Positions 10,768 through 23,967 of a stretch of DNA of 64,000 nucleotides are shown in pieces (positions within the stretch are counted from its first letter, which is position 1; every line of letters begins with the position of its first letter). Source of the stretch: Poronia punctata (lineage: Eukaryota > Ascomycota > Sordariomycetes > Xylariales > Xylariaceae). The stretch is from positions 6,014-70,013 of the forward strand of contig MU401597.1 in assembly GCA_022579005.1 (NCBI GenBank), read 5' to 3'. A program made the position numbers and the translations under genes. Under the pieces are notes generated by a model, which did not search any database, was not told the origin of the DNA, and worked only from the letters and a program-made list of their open reading frames with translations.

Positions 10768-13700
10768 GTTTAACTATACTACTACTTAAATAAGTATTTA
10801 TATATAAGTTTAATAAAAAAGGTTTTTTATAAAGTATAAACTATAACTTATAATATAAAGTAATTAATAGTAAATAAAAACTTTATAAATAACTTATATA
10901 GCTACTTTAGTAGTAATAACTTTTAAAATTATAATAATAATTATAGCTAAAAAAATTATAAAGCTAAATAATTTAATATTAAAAGTATATCTTTTAATAT
11001 AATATATAAAAAATTAAAACTTATAATATATAAAGTATTAAATAAGTTAATTATAAAAAACAATATTACTACTTAAAACACTTTATAAATTAAAAGACTT
11101 ACTGCTTTTTTATTATAAAAAGTTTATATTAATACTTAAAATACTTAAGCTTAAACTATTACTTAAAAAATTATATTTATAGTATACTAAAAATTAATTA
11201 GTTTTTATTATATTTTGTATTAATAACCTTTTAGTTATTTATAATAAACTAAATAAGTATAAAGTACTTTTACTTATTTAAAAAATTAAAAAACGCTATA
11301 AAACTAAAAACTAAAAAAGTATTATATAGTTTTTTAAAATATATATTATTTAAAATAAATAAAAAAAACAATTTTTTTCCTTTATAATTAATATATTAAA
11401 AAAGTAGCTAAGCGCTTTTACTAAGCTAATTTAAGCTAAGCACTAATTACTTTTTTACTATATAAAAAACTTATAAAATTTAAAAGCACTATAATTATAT
11501 AAAAAATTAAAGCATACTAAAAAAAGTTAAATTAATTATTTATATAGCAATTATAACTAAGCTAAATATAGCATATATAGCTTTATTATTATTGCAGTTT
11601 TTTATAAATTTTAAACTAAAATATTATAAAGCTATAAATTAAGTAATTTAATACTTATTTATAATATATATTTTAAAAATAATAATAAATAGTACGCTAA
11701 ATGCAATATAAGCTTTAGTTATTATAAGTAATATATTGTTTATAAATAATAATAAAACACAACGTTTAACTTATTAATATTTAATAAACTTTTAAAGTAG
11801 CTTTATTAAATAAAAAGCATGTTAATAATTTAGTATATTTATATTAATAATTAAAGCAAAACTAATTATTTTAAAAGCTATAGCGCAAAAGCTTATAATA
11901 ATTAAACGTTTATTAAAAAAGCTATACTTAAACTTTAATTAAAATTAAATAATTTACTATAATAATACTTAAGCTATTAAGCGTATAATAAGCAATTAAA
12001 AAAAATTACTACTTAATTATAGTATATAAATATATAAAATATATAAGTTTAGTATAAATATTTTTAAAAAACTTTTAAAGTTAAGTATATTTTAACTAAA
12101 GATATACTAGTAAATAGTTTAACTAAAAAGCTTTTTTATGCTATATTTAAATACTTTTATATAATACTAATTTTATAATATATTAAAGTGCTAAGTTAAA
12201 ATATATATAATATATATAAAAAGCATATAATATAAAATATAAAAGAAAATAAGTTAGTAAGTATATATAAGCTAAATAGTAAGTATATTATAAAATATAA
12301 AAAAACGCAATAAAAAAACGTTATACTAATACTACTTAATTTTAAATAATCTTTAAAGCTAAACTAGCTACTAATACTTTAAACTAATAACTTTTAAGCT
12401 AACTACTTATTTTAAAATGTTTTAAAATATATTACTATTTTTATTAAAGATTTAATTTAATAAACATTAAATAAAGCAAATAATAGCATAAAGCTTATTA
12501 ATATGCTAATATAAAGTTACTAAGCATAATAAGTATATAATAAAAAAATACTTATTATATTGTTTTAAAGTTTTTTAGTTTGCTTAAAATATAAAGCTTT
12601 ATAAAAGCAATAAATAAAGTTATATAACTTAGATTTATAAAATAATATAAAATAATATAAAATAATAAAGTATATATAAAAAGTACTTATATTTATTTAT
12701 AACTATAGCAACTTTAATAATAAAAGTAATAAGTTTAAAAACTAGCTTTAATAAGTTTAAAATAGCTAATGCTAATTTTATAGTAACTATTAAAAAGAGT
12801 AAAAAAACAATAAACATAATTAAAAAGGCGGTTAGTACTAATAACATAATTTATAAAATAATAATAAAAGAAGCAATAAAAAGAAGCTCTATTAGCACTT
12901 AAAGTAAGCTTTAAAGCTAAAAAGCGCAAAAATATTAAGCTAAAAACTTAAAAGAAAATTAAAAAAAAAGGTTTATGCTAGCAAACTAAGCATAAATATT
13001 TTTTAGCATTATAATATGTAGCTTAATAATTTTAACTAAAAGCTTAACTACTTGAAATAAAAAAACTAAAAAAAAAAGAAGTAGTAATAAAACTAAAATA
13101 AAGTTAAAGTTATTAAGTAAAAACTTTAAAAAAATAAAGCATTTAGTAATAAGCTAAATAAAAAAGTATAAAAAAAACTAAAAACTAAAAACTAAAAACT
13201 AAAAGCTATATTAAAACTTAAAAAGTAAAAAGTAAAGTAAAGTATAAAAAGTAAAAGTTGTTTTAAACTTTTTTAAAAAATTAAAAAATAAGAGAGTATA
13301 TAATACTTTATTTATTAAAAGTAAACTTTAATTTATTAAAGCTTATAAATATATTTAAAAAAGTAATATAAAAACTAACAAAAAAGTAAAAGCAGCAACT
13401 AAAAAAACAATAAAGGAATTAATATAAAAGAAAAAAGCAATAATAGCTTTTTTATATAAAAAACTTGGTAAAATTATATTTATAATATATAAAAGTTAAA
13501 AAAGCATAAATATAATTATATAATAAAAAATATATATAAATAACTTATTTAAATTTAAAAGCTTTATAAAACTAAAACTAAGTAGTAATTATTTTTTAAA
13601 AATAATAAATAGCGTTTGCTTACTAAGCTACTTAATAAGCTAAAGTAATAATAATATAAGCGTAAGCGTTAGCAAAATAGCAGTAATAAGCAATATAATA

Positions 13701-14748
13701 AATAAAATTAGTATTAAAGCAAAACGTATAAAAATAAAAAAAGCATAAAGCATAAAAGCAAAAGCAAGCTAAAACTATTTTAAACTAATATAAAAATAAA
13801 AATAAGTTAATATAAAAAAAATATAGCGTAACCTAAATAAAATAAAATAAAATAAAAGAAAATATAAACGCTATTACTTAATATTATTATATATATTTAC
13901 TAAAGTTATAAAAATATAAAAAACAAAAGCTTTAAGCAAAAAAAGCTTAAAGTTAATAAAATATATATAATAAAAGCGTTAAAAAGTAAGTAGCTTATAT
14001 ATATAAGTTACTTAAAAAGTAAAAGGTTAAAAAAGCTTATAATATAAATAAAAAAGAGTTTACTTTTTATGCTTATAAAGAGCAGCGTATAATTAGCTAA
14101 TATAGCTAGTATAAAAATAAATAAAAATGAATAAATAATAAATATATTATTTTTTAATTAAGCTATAGTAATTAGTAGTTAAAGTACTAATTTAAATTAA
14201 AAAGTTAGTACTTAGTAAAAAATACCTTTAGTAATTAAAAATATAAGTATATATAAAAAACTAATATATAAGTATAAAGTATTTTAAGCTCTAAGCATAT
14301 ATAAACCTAATTAAAAATAGTTATAAAAGTATACTTAATTAAAGTATAAGCACTATATAGTTAAGCAAAAAGATTTAAAGCATTTAAAAACTTTTTAAAA
14401 GTAAAAATATAAAGTTTGCACTTAATAAAGTATAAAGTATAAGCAAAAAATTTAATTATAAAATAAGCAATTAAATAAAGTACTAAGTATAAGTTTTTTA
14501 AAAAAAATTATAAAGCTTTTAACTAAATATAACTATAAAAGCTAAGAGTGCTAGTTATTTTAAGCTACTTTTTTATACCTATTTTATTTACTATACTAGT
14601 AAAAAGAAATTTAATTAGTTATGCTTAGTTAATTTTATTTAAATTTAATTTAAAAATTAAGTTTTATTTTTATATGTCTTTTTTTATATTATAAAAGTTA
14701 AAAAGGTTTTATTATAATATTTAAACTGTTTAGTTTAAATAAAAAGTA

Positions 14749-15412
14749 TATAATAAATAATAAGTTTACTTTAAAAATAACCAAGTAGTTACTATTAATA
14801 TAAAAAGGTGTTTAGTATATATTAGTAAATTAAGCAATAATTAATTTAATATTAAAAAAAATAAGCAAAGCTTATTTTAAAAAATATAATATATATAGCA
14901 AATTAATTAAAAAATTAACTATACGCTTTATAAATTATACTATAATTATTTTAAGTTTATTAATAATAAGGTTATATATAATAACTAATAAAAAAAAGTT
15001 TATATACTTAGTATAAAGCATGCGCGCTATATATTATTTATATAGCACTAAGTAAAAATACTTTTAAGTTGTTTAATAATTATAATATTAAAAATGAAGC
15101 TAAAAATAAATTCCGTAATAATAAAAAAGTAAAACGCGTAAAGCGCATTTTACTTATTACTTAATTAAAGCAGCAAATATAATTTACTTTATAGCTTTTA
15201 TAAATAAAGCGTAAGTTAAACTGTTTAATTAATATATAACTAAAATAAATATAAGTATTGCTTAACTATAAAAGTTAAGCAATGCGCACTTTTAAACTAG
15301 TTATATATATATTTTAATTAATTTTATATATTTAATTTATATACTAGCTATGCTAATTTTAGCATTGTTTTTTACTTTTTACTTTGCTAAATATAGTTAA
15401 TATAATTTATTA
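14749..15412 (+). repeat. Right LTR of element 1
   Basis: About 664 bp, collinear with 4731-5396 over its whole length. Differences are mostly C/T or G/A, for example AACTACGCGC against AACTATACGC, as expected if the two LTRs were mutated independently. Similarity stops abruptly after TTTATTA, where an older repeat starts in mid-sequence. Confidence 0.82.
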
Positions 15413-15691
15413 GACTTTATATTAGTTATTAGTCTTATTTATACTTTTTATTATATTATTATATTTACTTTTTATTATAAACATTTTAATTGTTTTATTT
15501 ATATTAACTTTTTAGCTTATATTTAGCTTTTAATTATTAACCTTTTATTTAATAATAATACTTTAAATATGAATAATTTAACTATATTTTTATATTAAGT
15601 TAGTCTTTTAAATTTAAGCTTAGTTGCTTAATAATAGCGTACTATTCTTTTATTAACTAAGTTTATATTTTATAACTTTTAATACTTATAT
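15413..15691. repeat. Older repeat, copy A, left fragment
   Basis: Similar and collinear to 35090-35320 (copy B): both contain CCTTTTATTTA-TAATAATACTTT and TTTTATTAACTAAGT followed by ATATTTTATAACTTT. It begins abruptly at the end of element 1 and is interrupted at 15691 by element 2; the rest of copy A resumes at 21888. Confidence 0.7.
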
Positions 15692-16079
15692 TATTAAAAT
15701 CCTTTTTAATACCTTTTACTTTATTAACTATATTAAAGGTATTAAAACGCAAATATTTTATAAACATAAATATTTGATTTTTTACGCATTAGTTTTAAAT
15801 TGTGTTAAACTTACTTTATTAAAAACATATATGCGTAGTATACGTATATAGTATATAACTAGTATATAAAAAGTACGCGTTCTTTATATATTAAATATAT
15901 AGTAGGTCTATGTTCTTTTTATATTGCAAATAGGTCTAGATTATACTATAAACCTTTATAGCTATATAAACTTGTTAAAAAAAGTCTTTTTAACTTCCTT
16001 TTCTTTTAATAAAATTAAGTTAATATAATATTATTAATAGTAACGTATTATAATTATATTTATTTTAGCTAGACTAATA
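15692..16079 (+). repeat. Left LTR of element 2
   Basis: Starts TATTAAAATCC (ancestral TG probable) and ends AGCTAGACTAATA. It shares TATATAACTAGTATATAAA, TACGCGT and ATTAATAGTAACGT with the right LTR in the same order. Confidence 0.82.
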
Positions 16080-19000
16080 CTTATTAGTAGTTAAATTAGC
16101 AACTATAAAAAAGCAAGGTTTAAAAATAAAAACTATTATTATACTTACTTTTAATATAACTTAAAGTTGCTTTAGCTTTATATTGCTTTTAAAAACTATT
16201 TTAAGTAAAGTGCTAAATATAAAATTTAAATTAAATTGCTTTAATAACCCCTTAGTAAAATTATAGTATATAAAAAAGCTAAGGTAAAATTATAGTATAT
16301 ATTTTATAAGTTATTTAACTACAAAATAAAAAATAGTAAGCATTTTTATTACTTTAATTAGCTTATAGCTAATTTAAAAACTAATTAGCATTAATTTATA
16401 ATAACATTGTTATTAAATTTTAATTTTAATAGTTACTTTAATTTTAATTTAAAAAACTAATTATAATAAAAAGCCTACTAATTTTAAAAACGCTTGCAAT
16501 ATAAACTTAAATTAAGCTAAAATATTTAAAAACACCGGGATAGCTATATACTTCTTTTAACAATACATTATTTTTAAACTTTAAAAAATAAAAGAATTAA
16601 CTTTAAAATAACAAGAAAAAATAAGCTAAATACATACGTTTTAAATAAAATAACTAAGTACTTATATATACTTTTTAATAGCAAAGACGTTTTATAAGCT
16701 ATTTAAAAAAACTTTAAAAAATAAACATATTAAAATATTAATATATTAGTATATATAATTTAATATATATTATTGGTAATATTATAGTAAAAAAAACTTA
16801 ATAATACTATAGTAAACCTTTAAACCTTTATAAGTAACTATTTAGTTGCTATTATCTTTAATAATATAACTATTAAAAAACCTTAGTACCTCTTTTTAGT
16901 TTTATTATTTAATAGAAAGCACTTTAAATAATCTTTTTATTTAACTTTAATAATAAGGAGTTTATATAATAGTATACGTTTAAATTATAAACAATTTAAA
17001 AAGTACTAATAACTAACTAAAAAGCTTAAGCTTTTTAAGCTTTTTAAGTTTTTTAAAATATTTAACTTACTTTTAACTTTTTTTACCTTTTTAAGCATTA
17101 TAAGCTAATTAAGCTATATATGCTTTATATACCTTTTAACTTTTATAGCTAATAAATCTTTTATTTGCTAGTAAGCTAGTTACGCTTTAAAAGTAAGCTG
17201 CTTTTATTTTAGCTATTAAGTATAAAAACGTTTTAACTTTATTTTTAAATTTTTAAAAATGTAACTATGTTTTGCCTTATAATTTACTTTTAATATATTT
17301 AATAAACAATACTTGTTTTACTTTTTAAAAAATTGCTATATTTGCAAAAATATAGCAAAAAACCTAAAATTATATAAGCAAGCCTTATAACCTATTATAT
17401 AATAAAGCACAAGTTTTTATTAATATATGCGGCTAAATTAAAGTAATAAAAAACTAATACTAAGCTATATTTTTAATAATTTTAAATAACTATGCTAAGC
17501 AATATTTTATTTAGTAAATTAAACCTAACAAAACGTAAAAGAAAATATACCCTAAGTTAAATTTACACTTTAACAACACTATAAATTAGTTTTAATACTT
17601 TATTAATTAAACTATAATTATATATTAAGACATTTATAAACAAGACCTAAACAAAACTTTTTTAAAAGCTTTTAACTTTATAATTAATAAAAGTTACTTA
17701 GTAATAAACGTAGTATATATATATAAAAGTATATTTAAGTTTAACATAGCCTTTATTTACTAAAAGCTAACGTTTAAAAGTCTATTTTTTAACCTTTAAG
17801 CATATTTATAAGTAGTAAATAATAGTAAAAGCAAGACTATGTTTTATATAAATTATAAATATAATAATAATAGTTATAATAAAAACAATTTAATACTATA
17901 TTACCTTTGTTTAAAAGTTAAATTAAACCTGTTAAAGCAAAAGTATAAGTATTTTATATATATAAAAATAAATATTTTTTAAGTAATTATTTAATTAAAA
18001 AATAATGCAAAGCAAAATGTTAGTTTTTTAGTACTTATAAAACAATTTATAGCTATAAACTAAATATTAAAATATTTTTTTAATATTTAATAAACTTAAA
18101 AACTATTTTTAAAACTGTTTTTAATTTAAATATATTAAAATAAAATTAATAAGAAAATAGTAAAAAGATTTACTTAATTTTTAATAAACGCTATATATAT
18201 ATATATTGCGTTATAAGCAAAAATATATAATAATTTAAAGCTAAAATGCTAGCAAATTATTTTATTTTAAAAGATTTATATAAAGTAAAATATTAAAGCA
18301 AATTATAAAATATAAGTGCTTTTAACTATTTAATAGTTAAAAAAGCATAATTAAAAGCATAGTTATACTTAAATTTAAAAGTAAATATAATATAAAAACT
18401 AAAATAAGTTTATATTAAGTTTAATAGTAGTAGTATAATTAAAAGTATTAATATAATTTAAATATAAAACCTTTTTAAAATAACTATATATTACATTTTA
18501 AATATGCTTACTTTTTTTTTATTTTTGCTATAAAATGCTAACTACGTTAGTACTTATTTTAATAATACTAAAAATATTATTATTTAAAGCAATAGTAATA
18601 TAATACCAATTATTTATAAATAAAAATATTTATTTTTTAATATACACTTTAGCAAAATAATTATATAATTTACTAAAGCTAAGTTATGCTAGCTTTATAA
18701 ACAATTTAAGCACTTTAAAGCAATAAAACTAAAGTAAATATTAACTATAGTAAGTTATAAAGTTAATTATTTTATTTTTTAAAAAGTTAAAAACTTTGCT
18801 ATTATTACTAAATATATAACCTAGCGCTAAAATGTTTTAAATTTACTTTAAAAAATAACTATAATCTTAACTATAAAGTTATTATTAACGTAATTTAAAT
18901 TAATAAAAAATAAGTTTTTTATATTATTAATTTAGCTTTATTATTTTAAGCTATAACTTTTATTTAAATAATAAAAGTATATAAAGCATAAAATATACTT

Positions 19001-21511
19001 TATAAGTGCTAAATTAATGTTTATTAAAAACTACTTAATTATATAATTTATAACTTTAGTATTAACTTTGCTTTAAAAAAGTTTTAAACTAGTGCTAAAA
19101 TTATAAAAATTATATATAAAAAAATGCTTATTAAAGCATATTAAGTACTTAGCAAAGTTAAACGCGTATATACCCTTTTATGCTACGCTTTTAATATTAT
19201 TAAAAAAAAAAGTTAGCTATTAAAATAAAAATAAATTAATTTTATAAATAGTAATAAAAGCTTTTAATAATATAGCAAAACTTAAAAAACTTATATTTAT
19301 TTTATTAATATTTAGTACTTATTTATAAATTAACTATAATTTGCTACTATTACTTAAACTTATTTAACATATAAAGGCTATTTAAAAAGCTATAAAGGCT
19401 ATTTAAAATAAAGAAAACTAAAATAAACATATTGCGTGCGCTTAATAATTAAAATAGCTTTAATTTGCTTTTTGTTTTTACTTTTTCTTAATAAAGTAAA
19501 TTTTTATTTAGTAAAAAAAGCAAAAATAAAATAGTTTTTTTAAAGTTTAAATAATTAAAAACAAAACCGGTATTATTAATATAGTTAACAAACTAATAAA
19601 ATTTTATTATACTTAAGTAAAACTATATTAATGCGCAAACAAATTTTTAGCAAATATAAACTAAACTAACTATAAAGCAAAAGTAAAACAAAATATACTT
19701 TTAGTAAAAGTAAAAAACTTACACCTTTTTACTACTTTACTAATTATTTGCTGCCTTTATAAAAAACTAAAAAGAAAACAAATAGTTATTATATTAAAGT
19801 ACTTTTTAATAATATAATTTAAGTATATAATAATACTAAAAACGTACTTAAACATAAAAGAAAAAGCAAGTTTTTAATCTTAAAGCTATAAAATAAAAGC
19901 ATTATTTTTACTTTTAATTTACCTTTTAAAAAGTTTAACAATTTAAAAATTAATAATCTTTTAAATATAAAGGTATTTAAGTTTTTTTATTTTAACTTTA
20001 AAACGTACTTAAATATTAAGCTATTTTTGTTTTATATAGTATATAAAATTAAAAGCAAAACTACTTAGCTTTATAAAAAATTGCAACTAGTAGTTTAAAG
20101 TTATAATAACTATAAAAGAAAACGGTTTTATATTAAGCTTTTATTATTTAATAAATAAGTTAACAAGTTATATTTATACTTGCTTTGTTTTTAATTTAAA
20201 ACTATAATGCTTATAATAAACTAAAAAACATTATATAAGCATATATATAATTAAAAATACTTTCCTTTATATTATATATATACGTTTACTTATTAAACTT
20301 AAGAAAAGTACTTTAAAAGTACTATTTTTTAATTACTTTGCTTTTTTTATAGTTTAGCTAAATTTAGTTTATACTAGTTTTAAACTTATTATAAATATTA
20401 CTAAAATCAACTTAAAAGAATAATATTAACTTATAACTTTTACTTATTATTTATAAAAAGCTAACATAACAAATTTAGCATTACTATATTATAAATAAAT
20501 AATACTTTATTATTTGCTATACTAGCATTTTTAGCTAAAAAAAGCAAACTTATTAAACCTAAATTCAAAGTAAAACTAAAGCAATTTTTTAATAAAAATA
20601 AGCAATTAAGTTTAATAATATAAAGCTTAGTTTTTAAAATAAAAAAGTAATCTTTATATAAAAAAGTTAAGCAAAACATTTAGCTAAAATTAACTTTATT
20701 TTAATTAATACTTTTTAGTAATATGTTAGCTAAAAAGCATATAGTATATATATTAGCAATATTTATTAACTTAAAGCTATATTTAACTTATTAACAGTTA
20801 TATAAGTTACTAAACCTATAAAAAAATATTTAAAGCTTAAATAAGCAAATTAACTAGCAAATTAAAAATAAGCACTGCAAATTAACTTATATACTTTTAA
20901 ATTTAATAAAAGCAAAGCTATTTATTTTTACTAATAGATTATTTGCTAATAATACTAATTTAACCTTTTAAATTAGTTTTATTATTATTTTTGCTATTAA
21001 ATTAATTTTAAACTATAAGCAAAATAAATATAAAATTACTAGCAATATTATTTACTAAAACTTAAGTAAATATAAGTTTATTACTTAATTTGTTTTTGCT
21101 AATAAATTATATAATATATTTAATAAAGTTAATAGTACTATTGCTTTATATACTATTTTATACTTAATTTTTAAAGTACCTAAATTACTTTTAATTCTTT
21201 TAGTACTTTATACTAATTTTAACTCGTTTTATTAATATTTTATAAACCTTAAAAGTACGCGTAAAAAACGCTTTATAATTAACATAATATTGCTATAAAA
21301 ATTTTATAAAAAAAGAAATTATAAAAGTACGTTAAATTAATAAAAAAATAACCTCATAAATTTGTTTATAAAAAAAACTTTTAACTAAGCACTTAAGTTT
21401 TTTATTATAATAAATTAAATAAAAATAAAAATTAAAGTAATAGTAAATCGCTTATAAGTTAAAAATAAAAGCATAAAAAAATAAGAATGTAGTTAAAAGA
21501 AAAATAGCAAG

Positions 21512-21882
21512 TATTAGAATTCTTTTTAATACTTTTTATCTTATTAACTACATTAAAGCTATTAAAACATAAATATTTAGTTTTTTACGTATTAGTTTTA
21601 AATTGCGTTAAACTTATTTTATTAAAAAAGTATATATATAGTATATATATATAGTATATAACTAGTATATAAAGAGTACGCGTCCTTTATATATTAAATA
21701 CGTAGTAAGTCTGTGTTTTTTTTATATTGCTAATAAGTTTAAATTATACTACAAAATCTTATAGCTATATAAACTTGCTAAAGGAAGTTTTTTTAACTTT
21801 TTTTTCCTTTAATAAAATTAAGTTAATATAGTACTATTAATAGTAACGTGTTATAATTACATTTATTTTAGCTAGACTAACA
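21512..21882 (+). repeat. Right LTR of element 2
   Basis: Starts TATTAGAATTC and ends AGCTAGACTAACA, preserving the canonical terminal CA that is TA in the left copy. Followed directly by the TATAT target duplication. Confidence 0.82.
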
Positions 21883-22437
21883 TATATGCTAATATAATTA
21901 TTTTATTTATTATTTTACTTAATATAAATTTTTTAAATTTTTTTTATATTAGTTTAATAGCTAGCTTATATTTACTAGGTATTTAGCTAGCTTTTAAGTA
22001 TTGTATATTACTAGCTAGCTTTTTTATTTTACTAAGTATTTTTATTTACCTTAATTGTTTTATATTAAATAATATTTTTTATTGCTTATTTTCTTTACTT
22101 ATTTCTTCACTTAAATAGCGCTATTTTATTTACATTTTTTAGCTAGTTTATTTATAGCTTAAGTAATAATATAAAACATATATTATAAACTTAACAATAA
22201 ATTTTAAATAATTTAATTTAATATGTTTAAGTTTTTATTTTTTTAAAAAGCTTTAATTTAAATATATATAAAAGCTAGCTTTCTTTTATATTTAAACTTA
22301 AAATATACTATTAATAGCTTTATTATATTATTTACTTAACACTTTTTTAATATATAATATTTATTATAATACTTTTATATTAATTTTATTATTTACTTTT
22401 AATACTTATAAACTATATAATATATAGCTTTTATTTA

Positions 22438-22828
22438 GAGAATTGTTACAGGGGCACCTATCTAGCGTACTTTTTGCAGGCACCTACCCCACTCCTAGAC
22501 GCAACAGTTAGCAGACTTACCTCTTTATTAAGTAGTCTTTACAATCGCCGCCGGCACTGCTGCAACAAAGCTATCGCAAACCTCGCTGCTTGCTTAGTTA
22601 TAAAGCCGTTGCTATAAGCAACTAACTTAGCTGCAATATTTGCTTTTTAATATAGTGTGCAGCCTTACTAGTATTAGAGAGCATTAAAGAAAGAGGTTCT
22701 ATGCACTTTGCTAGTAAATCCTATAGAGCGACCATATAACCTACCTCCTGTCTGCCACCTGTTGCGTCCGGGAGTAGGGTAGGTGCCTGCAAAAAGTATG
22801 CTAGATAGGTGCCCTCTTAACAACTCTC
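22438..22828. mobile_element. Non-autonomous inverted-repeat element with 8-bp target duplication
   Basis: A 391 bp element of near-normal base composition inside very AT-rich DNA. Its ends are long inverted repeats of about 80 bp: GCACCTATCTAGCGTAC, TTTTTGCAGGCACCTACC and GACGCAACAG on the left recur in reverse complement on the right with few changes. Both sides carry TTTATTTA (22430-22437 and 22829-22836). An 8-bp duplication is typical of hAT and also seen in some Mutator-like elements; long inverted ends favour the latter or a MITE. No protein is encoded. It is less mutated than its surroundings, so it probably arrived after most of the decay. Confidence 0.8.
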
Positions 22829-23918
22829 TTTATTTATTATAGCTTTTTCTTTACTTTTTAAATATTAAATTAAAGCTGCTTTAATATATACTTAATACTT
22901 TTTAAATAGTACTTATATAACGTTTTAAATAGTAAATAGTTTATAATAATATATTAGGTATTATTATATATAAATTTAACTTTTATTATTATTTTAACTT
23001 AGCTATTTAGCTTATTAATATAAAACGTATAAAAATACTTTTTTAAAGTTTAGTATACTTATTTTATTTAACTATTAATTTTAAAATATAATATTATAAA
23101 TAGTTATTAATATATATATTATACTTTATAAAACTTTTTTTAAAATTTGCTTATAATAAGTTTATTTTTATTACTTATAATTTTTTTAAAAAACTTATTA
23201 ATAATTTACTTTATAATATATAATTATTATAAGTTTAGTAGTATTAAACATTTTTATATAAAAATAAATAATATAATATTTATAAACTAGTTTATAATAA
23301 CTAAAATTATATTATAAATATTATTCTTTACTTTTATATATAAAAGTAGTTTTGTTTTAAAATTTAAGCTAAATTTTTTAAAAAGCTTTTTTAATAAAAG
23401 TAATAACTAAAGCTTTTTATAAAGCTTATACTTTAATTTATAAGCGCTTTTATATTATATATAGCTAGTAATATATTTTTAAACATTTTACTTTAAACCT
23501 TTTTAATAAAACTTATACTATAATACCTTAGCTATTTTTTTTAATATGTTTAGCTTTAAAGTTATTATAATACTAGTATATTAGTTATTTTATTAAAGCG
23601 TTTTTAAAGTAAAATTACTAGCCATTTTTAAAGTATAAACTATTTTTATTATTAATATAATACTTTTTATATATTTTAGGTTTATAGTATATAATTTTTG
23701 CTAGCTTAATAAAAATAAAGTTTTTAACTTATAGTTTTTAAATTATTTTATAAAAGTATATTAAATCTAGTAATTAAAAGGCTATTTTACTTTTAGCTAA
23801 TCTTTTAAGGTTAATATATAAAATATATTAATTATATATAATAGCTTTAGCTTTTTTAAAAAAAGTAGTTTTTAGACTTTTTATAACACCTTTTATTAAA
23901 TAAGTTATTATTATTATT

Positions 23919-23967
23919 TATATAATATATAATATATAATATATAATATATAATATATAATATATAA
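23919..23967. repeat. Microsatellite, period 7 (ATATAAT)
   Basis: About seven near-perfect copies of ATATAAT in tandem. Confidence 0.8.

Larger units (their letters stand above)
4731..15412 (+). mobile_element. Decayed LTR retrotransposon, ~10.7 kb (element 1)
   Basis: Defined by two closely similar direct repeats at 4731-5396 and 14749-15412. The interior of about 9.35 kb has no surviving gag or pol reading frame, as expected after heavy C-to-T mutation of both strands. The left LTR still starts with TG; the right one starts with TA. The bases just outside (TAAAG on the left, GACTT on the right) do not form a target duplication, so boundaries may be off by a few bases or the copy may be recombinant. 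Orientation is arbitrary. A third LTR copy, inverted, lies at 63666-64000. Confidence 0.8.
15692..21882 (+). mobile_element. Decayed LTR retrotransposon, 6.2 kb, TATAT target duplication (element 2)
   Basis: Direct repeats at 15692-16079 and 21512-21882 bound a 5.4 kb interior with no surviving reading frame. TATAT at 15687-15691 is repeated at 21883-21887 as a 5-bp target duplication. A purine-rich tract, AAAAGAAAAATAGCAAG, ends just before the right LTR, as expected for a plus-strand primer site. The copy B repeat near 35305-35330 carries the same flanks joined without the element, supporting the boundaries. Gypsy or Copia cannot be told apart. Confidence 0.82.

Noticed and set aside
12635..12929. 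Overlapping short minus-strand open frames rich in Leu and Ile
   Set aside because: Lies inside the decayed interior of element 1, two frames are open over the same bases, and there is no recognisable domain; chance.
20461..20679. 72-codon minus-strand open frame
   Set aside because: Inside element 2 just before the right LTR; composition-driven, with no family resemblance.
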